A stretch of 64,000 bases of DNA from Granulicella aggregans (GTDB lineage: Bacteria > Acidobacteriota > Terriglobia > Terriglobales > Acidobacteriaceae), in assembly GCF_014203275.1 (NCBI RefSeq), contig NZ_JACHIP010000005.1, forward strand, positions 124,001-188,000, written 5' to 3'. The translations under genes and the position numbers were made by a program. Below are positions 17,040-24,360 of this stretch, one piece after another; within the stretch, counting starts at the first letter, position 1; each line of letters begins with the position of its first letter. Under the pieces are notes generated by a model that was given only the letters and a program-made list of their open reading frames with translations, ran no database searches and had not been told where the DNA came from.

Positions 17040-17779
17040 TGTGCGTCCGTTTCGGGTTTGGGCGTTGGCAGCGTGATGCCAAGCGCTGCGATGGGTAACT
17101 GGTGCGGCGTGCCGTCCGGGTCGACGAGGATAGCGTGCGTGATCTTTTCGACGATGACGGTGCCAGGCATCGGCTCTTTCGTCCATCGCGAGATGCTGCG
17201 AACCAGCGCGGCGGGAATGTGGTTGGTGGCGTCAGCCGTCAATCCAAACGCCTGGTTTGAAAATAGCCACAACGTGTATTCGGCATCCGGCTCACTTGTC
17301 GTCTTGCTGTCGCGAATCCAATCGACTCCCGCAAACGCCACTAGATTTGTGGTCTTCGGCGCAGCGTTCAGATCAACCCACAGCAGCCCGCGCGACGGGC
17401 AAAAATGAAAGACGCAGCCGGTGATCGTGAGATAGCGATCGTCATCCGCGATCACCTTGCCGGGCACGGAGAGGAAGTCCATCGCTGTATCGGCCAACGA
17501 TTTGTACTTCGTGCCCTGCACCCCCCAGAACGACTGCGGTGCGGTCAGGCTCTGCTTCAGAAATGGGTAGAACCGCGCGTCCTGGATCAACTGGTTCTCC
17601 CTTCCCTCAGCCGGCGGTGGACCGTACTGCCACATCCACTCGGCGTCCGAATACTGCTTCTTGTCTTTCTTGTGCTTCGCGCCATCGATCTGTGGCGAAT
17701 GAAATTGCGCCATCGCAGACCATGCCATCAGCGCGAAGAGCACTGTTGGCACAGCCAGCTTCGGCAACCTAAACCGCAT
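17036..17779 (-). CDS. Secreted protein of unknown function wedged between leuB and leuC
   Basis: A 247-residue protein with a signal peptide (MRFRLPKLAVPTVLFALMAWSAMAQ). The mature part has a KHKKDKKQYSDAEWMWQYGPPP segment, then GCVFHFCPSRGLLWVDLNA with two cysteines, and VAFAGVDWIRD and YTLWLFSN strands. No family recognised. Its start overlaps the leuB stop by 11 nt and its stop overlaps the leuC start by 4 nt (ATGA), so it is coupled on both sides inside the leucine operon. Choosing this ATG (17779) is supported by the signal peptide; the frame upstream to 17947 lies over leuB. The long upstream in-frame extension is not credible. Confidence 0.75.
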   Translation of the reverse strand: MRFRLPKLAVPTVLFALMAWSAMAQFHSPQIDGAKHKKDKKQYSDAEWMWQYGPPPAEGRENQLIQDARFYPFLKQSLTAPQSFWGVQGTKYKSLADTAMDFLSVPGKVIADDDRYLTITGCVFHFCPSRGLLWVDLNAAPKTTNLVAFAGVDWIRDSKTTSEPDAEYTLWLFSNQAFGLTADATNHIPAALVRSISRWTKEPMPGTVIVEKITHAILVDPDGTPHQLPIAALGITLPTPKPETDAQ

Positions 17780-18878
17780 GCATCGCCTGCTGCTGGTCGA
17801 TCGATTGGGCCAGCGCTTCATGCACCAGCCTGCCCATCTCGTGCGTTGTGACTGGAGTCTGCCCAACGGTCTGGCCGCGTGCAATGTCGCTGGTGCGATA
17901 ACCCGCGTCGAGCACCTTGACGACTGCCGTCTCGATCGCTGCAGCATCCTGTTCGAGGCCTGCGGAGTGACGGAGAATCATGGCCGCGGTGAGGATCGCA
18001 CCCAGGGGATTCGCCTTACCCTGCCCTGCAATATCCGGAGCTGAGCCATGCACGGGCTCGTAAAGATTGACCGCTCCGCCAATGGTCGCCGAAGGCAACA
18101 TGCCGAGCGAACCGGTGATCACGCCAGCTTCGTCCGAGAGGATGTCGCCAAAGAGATTTTCCGTCAGTACGACGTCGAAGTTTCGCGGCGTATTCATGAT
18201 GTGCATCGCCATGGAATCGACTAGCTGATGCTCGAGCGTCACGTCGGGATAGTCAGCAGCGACTTCGCTTACCGCCGCGCGCCAAAGTTGCGAGACCTCA
18301 AGTACATTGGCCTTATCGACGCTCGTCACCTTTTTCCGACGCTTGCTGGCAAGCTCGAAGGCGATACGTGCAACGCGGACTACTTCAGCCTTCGTATAGC
18401 GCATCGTGTTGATGGCGACTTCCTTCTCGCGGTCCCACTCACGCGGCGCTCCGAAGTAGAGTCCGCCCAGCAACTCGCGCACGAAGAGCATGTCTACGCC
18501 TTCGGTGACCTCTGGCCGCAGTGGAGAACTCGCCGCCAGCGACTTATATGCGATCGATGGCCGAAGGTTCGCGAACCCGCCCAGCGCCTGGCGAATCTGC
18601 AGCAGACCCGCCTCGGGGCGCTTGTCCGGCGTGAGAGAGTTGAACTTGTTGTCGCCCACAGCACCCAGCAGAACAGCATCGCACTCAAGCGCCGCATCGA
18701 GCGTTGCCGTTGGCAGCGGCGTGCCTGCTTCGGTGATCGCGACGCCACCAATCAGCAGCGGCACGAAGCTGAAGTCATGCCCGCCAAACTCCGCCACGGC
18801 GCGCAAGATACTCGTCGCCTCATTCGTCACTTCCGGCCCGATGCCGTCGCCGGCAAGCACTGCAATCTTCAGCTTCAT
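17769..18878 (-). CDS. leuB: 3-isopropylmalate dehydrogenase
   Basis: LeuB oxidises and decarboxylates 3-isopropylmalate to 2-oxoisocaproate with NAD+. From the ATG at 18878 (MKLKIAVLAGDGIGPEV) it has 369 residues, as expected. GAVGDNKFNSL, the substrate-binding arginines in LLQIRQALGGFANLRPS, ELLGGLYFG, the metal site LTENLFGDILSDEAGVITGSLGMLPSA and the NAD site VHGSAPDIAGQGKANP are all visible. The frame runs upstream to 18944 into leuA, but only the chosen start gives a family N-terminus and it follows leuA by 19 nt, with GAAAGAGAT as ribosome site. Confidence 0.97.
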   Translation of the reverse strand: MKLKIAVLAGDGIGPEVTNEATSILRAVAEFGGHDFSFVPLLIGGVAITEAGTPLPTATLDAALECDAVLLGAVGDNKFNSLTPDKRPEAGLLQIRQALGGFANLRPSIAYKSLAASSPLRPEVTEGVDMLFVRELLGGLYFGAPREWDREKEVAINTMRYTKAEVVRVARIAFELASKRRKKVTSVDKANVLEVSQLWRAAVSEVAADYPDVTLEHQLVDSMAMHIMNTPRNFDVVLTENLFGDILSDEAGVITGSLGMLPSATIGGAVNLYEPVHGSAPDIAGQGKANPLGAILTAAMILRHSAGLEQDAAAIETAVVKVLDAGYRTSDIARGQTVGQTPVTTHEMGRLVHEALAQSIDQQQAMHAV

Positions 18879-18897
18879 ATCTCTTTCCTCGACGTTC

Positions 18898-20073
18898 TTA
18901 GTTGGCGGCTGTGACTTCGACGGAGGGTGCGCGCAGGAGGCCAATCAGGTCCTCGTCGTAGATCGCCTTCTTGCGGTCGGCGAGTTCGGTGAACCGCGTG
19001 TAGGCCTTCTCAAGCTCGTTCTTGGAGAGCGCGTGGCCGAGTTCGATAAAGCGATGCTCCAGCGCCTTCCGCCCGGAGTGCTTGCCCAGAACGATAGTTG
19101 TCGCCGTCACTCCGACCGAAGCCGGAGTCATGATCTCGTAGGTCAGCGGGTTTGACAGCACACCATGCTGGTGAATGCCGCTCTCGTGCGAGAAGGCATT
19201 CTTGCCGACGATCGCCTTGTTCGGCGCGACCTGGAGACCAAGGATCTCCGAGAGCAGGGCGCTGGTCGGATAAAGCTTCTTGTGGACGATGTTCGACTTG
19301 TAAGGCAGCACATCCTGGCGCACCAGCAGGGCCGCGGCCACCTCTTCCAAGGCCGCATTGCCGGCACGTTCGCCGATGCCATTTACGGCAACTTCTACCT
19401 GTCGCGCGCCGCCTTCGATGCCTGCGAGCGTGTTGGCGGTCGCGAGGCCAAGGTCGTCATGGCAATGGGTCGAGAAGATGATCTTCTCTGCGCCCGGAAG
19501 CTCGCGCAGCATACGGAAGATCGCCATGTACTCCGCGGGGGTGATGAAGCCGACCGTGTCGGGAATGTTGATCGTCGTCGCGCCCGCTTCGATCGCTACT
19601 GCGACCATCGCGGCCAGGAAGCCATGGTCGGTGCGCGTGGCGTCCATCGGCGAGAACTCCACGTCATCGACGAAGGTCCGAGCCTGGCGAACGGACTCGC
19701 CCGCAAGATCAAGAGCCTGGTTCCGCGACATCTTCATCTGGTGTTCAAGATGGATGTCTGAAGACGAAAGAAAAGTGTGGATTCGAGCGAGCTTCGCCGG
19801 TGCTACCGCGCGTGCTGCTATCTCGATATCGACGGGTTTCGCCCGGGCCAGCGCGGCGATTCGCGCTCCTTCGACCTCCGATGCAATGGTGCGCACCGAC
19901 TCGAAATCTCCCGAAGACGCGATGGGAAATCCCGCCTCAATGATGTCGACGCCAAGCTCCGCAAGCTGATGGGCAAAGCGCAGTTTCTCCGCCGGGTGCA
20001 TGGTGCAGCCGGGCGACTGTTCGCCATCGCGCAGGGTGGTGTCGAAGAAGACGATCTGATTCGATTCGGACAT
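18898..20073 (-). CDS. leuA: 2-isopropylmalate synthase without the leucine-feedback domain
   Basis: LeuA condenses acetyl-CoA with 2-oxoisovalerate, the committed step to leucine. This 391-residue protein has the whole catalytic TIM barrel: DTTLRDGEQSPG at 11-22, metal ligands in STHCHDDLG (H203, H205) and NGIGERAGNAALEEV (N231), and LGKHSGRKALE around 329-339 in the linker subdomain. It stops just after IYDEDLIGLL, where typical enzymes of 510-640 residues continue into the LeuA dimer/regulatory domain. leuB starts 19 nt after the stop, leaving no room for a frameshifted remnant. The gene is therefore cleanly short. A homocitrate-synthase-like role is an alternative, but the operon argues for leucine synthesis. 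Confidence 0.9.
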   Translation of the reverse strand: MSESNQIVFFDTTLRDGEQSPGCTMHPAEKLRFAHQLAELGVDIIEAGFPIASSGDFESVRTIASEVEGARIAALARAKPVDIEIAARAVAPAKLARIHTFLSSSDIHLEHQMKMSRNQALDLAGESVRQARTFVDDVEFSPMDATRTDHGFLAAMVAVAIEAGATTINIPDTVGFITPAEYMAIFRMLRELPGAEKIIFSTHCHDDLGLATANTLAGIEGGARQVEVAVNGIGERAGNAALEEVAAALLVRQDVLPYKSNIVHKKLYPTSALLSEILGLQVAPNKAIVGKNAFSHESGIHQHGVLSNPLTYEIMTPASVGVTATTIVLGKHSGRKALEHRFIELGHALSKNELEKAYTRFTELADRKKAIYDEDLIGLLRAPSVEVTAAN

Positions 20074-20110
20074 AGTTCAATGTTCCTTCAGCTCTAAAAC
20101 TGTCTGGACT

Positions 20111-20135
20111 CGATCATAACGCAGGCTTATGATCG
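20111..20135. promoter_or_regulatory. Perfect inverted repeat, probable LysR operator between lysR and leuA
   Basis: CGATCATAA (20111-20119), a 7-nt spacer and TTATGATCG (20127-20135) form a perfect 9-bp inverted repeat. Inside it T20117-N11-A20129 fits the T-N11-A core of LysR-type sites. It lies 38 nt upstream of the leuA start and 80 nt upstream of the divergent lysR start, so it would overlap the leuA promoter or transcription start. Confidence 0.8.
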
Positions 20136-20214
20136 TCTGCACACACATCACAATTTCTAATCCAACTATTCACTCAGAACGATAACAACAGCATAGTCTC
20201 GCAGAGGCCCCCCG

Positions 20215-21135
20215 ATGGACCTGTTCCAACTCGAAACCTTTCTCGCGGTCGCCGAGGAGCGCAGCTTCTCCCGCGCCGCCACCCGACTGCATCGCACGCA
20301 GCCGGCCGTCAGCCAGGCGATCTCCAAACTCGAAGGCGAGCTCGGCGAGATCCTCTTTGAGCGCTCGTCGCGCGATGGCACGCTGACCGACGCCGGGGGG
20401 GTCCTGCGTGAGTACGCCCTGAAGCTCCTCAACCTGCGGACGGAAGCCTCCAGCGCGCTGGCCGAGTTGCGGGAGCTCCACAGCGGCAAGCTGCTTCTCG
20501 CGGCGAATGAGTACACCTGTCTCTACCTCCTGCCTCTACTGGACGAGTTCCGCCGCCAACACCCGCGTATCAAGGTGGCCGTGCAGCGCTCGCTCGCCAG
20601 CCGCATTACTGACGAAGTTCTGATGCACTCGGTGGAGATCGGCATCCTGTCTTTCCGCCCCGACGACGTCCAGGTCAAATCCACGGTTGTCTACCGCGAT
20701 GAGCTGATGCTGGTTGTCAATCCGAAGCACCCCTTCGCGCGGTCAGGCGAAGTCGCAATTCGCCAGCTCGGTACTCAGAATTTCGTCGCGCATAATATCG
20801 CATCTCCGCAACGCCAGAAGGTGATTCAGACCTTCCGCAAGTACAAGACGCCCCTCCAGATGGGCGTTGAGCTGCCCACCATGGAGGCGATCAAGCGGTT
20901 CGTTGAGATGGGCAACGGCGTAGCCCTGATCCCTGGCCTTAGCGTGCGCAAAGAGCTCGCCAGCGGCGAACTCGTCCGCATCCGGGTCAAGGAACTCCAA
21001 ACCGAGCGCAAGCTTCGCCTGGTCTACCGCCGCCAGGCAAGTCTCTCGCACGCGGCGCTTGCCTTCCTACGGATTGTCGAGAAGTTTTCGGCAAGCCACG
21101 GTGATCCGTACAGCTTTCTTCCTGAGCGCGGCTAA
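20215..21135 (+). CDS. LysR-type transcriptional regulator, probable leu/ilv operon regulator
   Basis: A 306-residue LysR protein. Residues 1-60 are the winged helix-turn-helix (LETFLAVAEERSFSRAATRLHRTQPAVSQAISKLE, then LFERSSRDGTLTDAG). A linker helix and the periplasmic-binding-like effector domain follow from about residue 90 (GKLLLAANEYTCLYLLPLLDEFRRQHPRIKVAV). It is transcribed divergently from leuA, with a perfect inverted repeat in the 141-nt gap. LysR proteins usually control the divergent neighbour and themselves, so the branched-chain operon is its likely target. The effector is unknown; a pathway intermediate such as an isopropylmalate would parallel known cases (LeuO, IlvY), but this is inference. 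Confidence 0.92.
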   Translation: MDLFQLETFLAVAEERSFSRAATRLHRTQPAVSQAISKLEGELGEILFERSSRDGTLTDAGGVLREYALKLLNLRTEASSALAELRELHSGKLLLAANEYTCLYLLPLLDEFRRQHPRIKVAVQRSLASRITDEVLMHSVEIGILSFRPDDVQVKSTVVYRDELMLVVNPKHPFARSGEVAIRQLGTQNFVAHNIASPQRQKVIQTFRKYKTPLQMGVELPTMEAIKRFVEMGNGVALIPGLSVRKELASGELVRIRVKELQTERKLRLVYRRQASLSHAALAFLRIVEKFSASHGDPYSFLPERG

Positions 21136-21249
21136 CCGGCCAAACATATTTGCGTATCGCGGAAACTTTTCCCCTCGGCCAGCGTTTGTACAGGCAGAAC
21201 GACCAGCCCGGAGATGCTTCCGGATCGACGTTTCACGAGGATTACACCG

Positions 21250-21729
21250 ATGAAGATTACGATTCCCGCAACAAAGCATATGCGCTCCGCAGCGCTCGCA
21301 CTCTGTGCCTTTGCCGTAGCCTCCGCGCCGGTATGGGCACAGGCCACGCAGGACGCTCCCCCGCCTCAATCCGACGGCAGCGCACCGCCGGCGCACGGCC
21401 GCGGCGAACACATGCAGGAGCGTCATCTTGAGATGATGACCAAGCACCTCAACCTCACCCCCGACCAGGTCGCCCAGGTCAAGGCGATCGACCAGGACGG
21501 CATGACCCAGATGAAGGCGCTGCACGAGGACACGACCACCGCGGCAGCCGACAAGCATGCCAAGATGAAGGCGATCCGCGAGACGCAGACGGCCAAGATC
21601 CGCGCCATTCTTACCGACGAGCAGAAGCCGAAGTTCGACCAGATGATCGCCCGGCAACAGGAGCACATGGATCACCGTCGCGGCCCCGGTGGTGAAGGCA
21701 ACGAGCCGCCTCCGCCGCCCGCAGCTTAG
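21250..21729 (+). CDS. Periplasmic Spy/CpxP-like LTXXQ protein
   Basis: A 159-residue exported protein. From the ATG at 21250 (MKITIPATKHMRSAALALCAFAVASAPVWAQ) the first 31 residues form a signal peptide; AGG sits about 9 nt upstream. The mature chain is helical and rich in Met, His, Lys and Gln, with two LTXXQ-type motifs (LNLTPDQVAQV and ILTDEQKPKF), the hallmark of the Spy/CpxP/CnrX-like fold. Such proteins are periplasmic chaperones or metal sensors. His/Met-rich stretches (HGRGEHMQERHLEMM, QQEHMDHRR) hint at metal binding. The tail is Pro-rich. A hairpin with a T-rich tail follows at 21821. Confidence 0.82.
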   Translation: MKITIPATKHMRSAALALCAFAVASAPVWAQATQDAPPPQSDGSAPPAHGRGEHMQERHLEMMTKHLNLTPDQVAQVKAIDQDGMTQMKALHEDTTTAAADKHAKMKAIRETQTAKIRAILTDEQKPKFDQMIARQQEHMDHRRGPGGEGNEPPPPPAA

Positions 21730-21820
21730 CCAGAACAGGTCATGCGACCCGGAGCTGGCTGCGTAGACAGGCTGGCACGATCAACTCAAACTCCACTCTC
21801 CCAAGAGACACCGCGAACAG

Positions 21821-21858
21821 GCGGGCTGACGGTCACCCCCGACGTTAGCCCGCTTCTT
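21821..21858 (+). terminator. Probable intrinsic terminator after the Spy-like gene
   Basis: GCGGGCTGACG (21821-21831) pairs with CGTTAGCCCGC (21843-21853) through 11 bp with one G-T wobble, and a pyrimidine-rich TTCTT tail follows. It sits 92 nt after the stop codon. Confidence 0.5.
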
Positions 21859-21979
21859 CCTTTCCGGTCACCCTCAATCGCGCGGCTACGGGTACAATTG
21901 GGTCAGCGACTTTGCCCGCAGTCTGTTTCGCGGCAAGAGCCATGCCGTGTTGCGCAAATGCTAAGGGGTTTGAAGAAGA

Positions 21980-22579
21980 ATGAAGAAGACGATGTTGTTG
22001 TGTGCTCTGCTTATGTCGGCGTTCGCCGCCCACGCGCAGGAGAGCCGTCAGGATGTAAGCATCAGCGCCACAGGCACCTTTTCTCCCACCATTCACGGCG
22101 CCACCGGGACCTACACCAATACTGATACATCGCTCGGAGCACTAGTTAGCTACCGCTATCTGCTCACGCCCCGCAGCGGTCTTGAAGCAAACTACAGCTT
22201 CACGCAGAACACCCCGAGATACGTTGTCCCGGGAACTTCGGACAACAACGTCCATCTCCGTCAGCAGGAGTTCAGCGGTGCTTACGTCTACACCATGACC
22301 TTCAAGCGCTATAACCCCTTCGTGGAAGGCGGTGTCGGGGCGATGTTCTTCTCGCCGATCAAGGACTTCCAAACCACACAGCTAGACGTGAAACGCACCA
22401 CGGTTCTCGGCGGTCTATTTGGTGCCGGTGTCGCCTATGAGCTGAGCCCAAGCTTCGACATTCGTGCCGAGTATCGCGGCTTCCTCGGGAAGACTCCGAA
22501 CCTTGGCCACGAGGCCTTCACGACGAACCGCTACAGGGTGCTCTCGATGCCTACCCTCGGCATTGCTTACCACTTCTAA
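21980..22579 (+). CDS. Outer-membrane beta-barrel protein
   Basis: A 199-residue protein with a signal peptide of about 19 residues (MKKTMLLCALLMSAFAAHAQ). The remainder alternates hydrophobic and polar residues in strand-sized blocks: ALVSYRYLLTPRSGLEANYSF, FSGAYVYTMTFKRYNPFVEGGVGAMFF, GLFGAGVAYELSPSFDIRAEYRGFL, and ends in a typical C-terminal outer-membrane strand (YRVLSMPTLGIAYHF, with terminal Phe). This fits the 8-strand OmpA/OmpW-like barrel class. No periplasmic OmpA domain follows. GAAGAAG precedes the start, TACAAT at about 21891 may be a -10 box, and a strong terminator ends the unit. Confidence 0.82.
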   Translation: MKKTMLLCALLMSAFAAHAQESRQDVSISATGTFSPTIHGATGTYTNTDTSLGALVSYRYLLTPRSGLEANYSFTQNTPRYVVPGTSDNNVHLRQQEFSGAYVYTMTFKRYNPFVEGGVGAMFFSPIKDFQTTQLDVKRTTVLGGLFGAGVAYELSPSFDIRAEYRGFLGKTPNLGHEAFTTNRYRVLSMPTLGIAYHF

Positions 22580-22598
22580 ACCGTACTGACGGATCATC

Positions 22599-22628
22599 AA
22601 CGGCCCCGGAGCGATCCGGGGCCGTTTT
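22599..22628 (+). terminator. Intrinsic terminator after the beta-barrel gene
   Basis: A perfect 12-bp stem (AACGGCCCCGGA / TCCGGGGCCGTT) closes on a GCGA tetraloop at 22611-22614 and runs straight into TTTTGCGTTT. It lies 19 nt after the stop codon. Confidence 0.9.
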
Positions 22629-22659
22629 GCGTTTAGCGAAAGTCGCTTATGCTGAGTTC

Positions 22660-23268
22660 ATGACGCCAACTCTTGAAGGTCAAAACATCCGTCTGGAGCC
22701 GCTCACGCTTGCCCACCTGCCTGCGCTTGAGAAGATCGCCCTCGACCCCGTCGCGAAACCGGTCATCTGGCGCTACATGGTCCATTGGCCGCAGAGCGCG
22801 GACGACCTTCGGGCCTGGGTGCAGGTCGCACTCGACTCTGAGGCAGAGGGAACGGCGATGCCGTGGGTAACTGTGATCAAGTCGACAGATCCCGAGGTTC
22901 CCGAGCAGGTAATCGGCAGCACACGATTCTTTACCTTGGACCGCAGCCATAAGACTGTCGAGCTGGGCCACACCTGGATCGCACCCGCCTTTCACGGCAC
23001 CCGAGCCAATACTGAGGCGAAGTATCTTCAGCTTTCGTATGCGTTTGAGGAGCTTGGGCTGAACCGCGTCGGCATGAAGACCCACCATGAGAACCGCCGG
23101 TCCCAGGCAGCGATCAAAGCCATCGGCGGCGTCTACGAGGGAACCTTCCGCAATCACCTGATCATGCCGGACGGCAGCCAGCGCGACAGTTGCTGGTACA
23201 GCTTCATCAAGCAGGATTGGCCCGAGGTGAAAGACCTGCTCCGACGACGTCTCCAGGCTCCCGTCTAG
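22660..23268 (+). CDS. GNAT acetyltransferase of the RimJ/RimL type
   Basis: A 202-residue protein from the ATG at 22660 (MTPTLEGQNIRLEPLTLAHLPALEKIA). The opening LEGQNIRLEPL is typical of RimJ/RimL-like N-acetyltransferases, as are VIGSTRFFTLDRSHKTVELGHTWIAPAFHGTRANTEAKYLQLSYAFE positions for the CoA loop and LNRVGMKTHHENRRSQAAIKAIGGVYEGTFRNHLIMPDG at the end of the fold. Related proteins modify ribosomal protein N-termini or small amines, so the substrate cannot be named. The frame is open upstream to 22627, which would overlap the terminator. It precedes ftsY by 48 nt. Confidence 0.88.
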   Translation: MTPTLEGQNIRLEPLTLAHLPALEKIALDPVAKPVIWRYMVHWPQSADDLRAWVQVALDSEAEGTAMPWVTVIKSTDPEVPEQVIGSTRFFTLDRSHKTVELGHTWIAPAFHGTRANTEAKYLQLSYAFEELGLNRVGMKTHHENRRSQAAIKAIGGVYEGTFRNHLIMPDGSQRDSCWYSFIKQDWPEVKDLLRRRLQAPV

Positions 23269-23316
23269 CTCGCGAAGAGATAGCTCCGGCTCGCTTCCGC
23301 TAAACTGGATCGAGAC

Positions 23317-24312
23317 ATGGCCTTCTCACTCTTCGGCAAGCGCACCCCTGATCCGGAACCGGAAATACCTGCTGCGGCAGAGCCCGCAGCTGAACCCAAG
23401 CGCGGCTTCTTCGACCGGATGAAGCAGGCGGTCACCCGCACCCGCGACACCTTCACCGAATCGATCAGCTCCGTCATCGCGCTTACCCGCGAGATCGACT
23501 TCGCCTCGCTCGACAAGCTTGAGGCCGTTCTACTGGCGGCCGACATCGGTTCTGCCACGACCTTACTTGTCATCGAGAACCTGAAGCAGCGCGCCCTGCG
23601 TCAAGGCATCGAGGGCGGTGCTGAACTCCGCCGTCTCCTCAAGATCGAGCTAAAGGCCGTCCTGGACGGTGTCGCAGTCCCCGTCAAACACCCACAGATG
23701 CCGCCCGAAGTCATCATGATGGTGGGCGTCAACGGAACCGGGAAGACTACCACCTCCGGCAAGCTTGCAGCGCTCTTCAGCGCGCAGGGAAACTCCGTTC
23801 TGCTGTGCGCCGCAGACACCTTCCGTGCCGCAGCTATCGAGCAGCTCGAGGTCTGGGCGAGTCGTTCGAACGTGCCCCTCATCAAGACCAAGCAGGGCGG
23901 CGACCCTTCGGCCGCGCTCTACGACGCCTGCGCCGCCGCCAAATCCCGTGGCACCCAGGTCCTCATCGTTGACACCGCCGGCCGCCTTCACACCAAGACC
24001 GACCTGATGAAAGAGCTGGACAAGATGCGACGGACAGCGGAGAAGCTGGTCCCTGGCGCGCCTCACCAGACGCTGCTCGTCATGGACGCGACGACAGGAC
24101 AGAACGGTCTGCAGCAAGCGCGCCTCTTCACCGAGGCCGCCCGGGTCACCGGTATCGTTCTCACCAAGCTCGACGGGACGGCTAAAGGCGGAATTGTGCT
24201 CGCCATTGCAACCGAACTACGGCTTCCTGTCGTCTACGCAGGCATCGGTGAGAAGATGGAAGATATTTTGCCGTTCGACAGCGACAGTTTCATTGACTCA
24301 CTTCTGGAGTAA
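23317..24312 (+). CDS. ftsY: Signal recognition particle receptor FtsY
   Basis: FtsY is the SRP receptor GTPase that docks ribosome-nascent chains at the inner membrane. The 331-residue protein has a short acidic/Pro-rich N-terminus (1-28) in place of the long A domain of E. coli, then the helical N domain (30-125) and the G domain. GVNGTGKT (137-144) is the P-loop, DTFRAAAIEQLEVWA the insertion-box region, DTAGRLHTKTDLMKEL G3, and TKLDGTAKGG G4. Thr replaces the more usual Val or Ala in the P-loop middle. It is followed by ribD after about 48 nt. Confidence 0.96.
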   Translation: MAFSLFGKRTPDPEPEIPAAAEPAAEPKRGFFDRMKQAVTRTRDTFTESISSVIALTREIDFASLDKLEAVLLAADIGSATTLLVIENLKQRALRQGIEGGAELRRLLKIELKAVLDGVAVPVKHPQMPPEVIMMVGVNGTGKTTTSGKLAALFSAQGNSVLLCAADTFRAAAIEQLEVWASRSNVPLIKTKQGGDPSAALYDACAAAKSRGTQVLIVDTAGRLHTKTDLMKELDKMRRTAEKLVPGAPHQTLLVMDATTGQNGLQQARLFTEAARVTGIVLTKLDGTAKGGIVLAIATELRLPVVYAGIGEKMEDILPFDSDSFIDSLLE

Positions 24313-24360
24313 TCGGGCCGACCAAAATTCAAAGATCGTATCCATCAGAGCGTGACCACG

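Noticed and set aside
20074..20214. T-box or leader-peptide attenuator before leuA
   Set aside because: The gap is only 141 nt, has no run of leucine codons in a short frame and no T-box motif; the inverted repeat fits an operator better.
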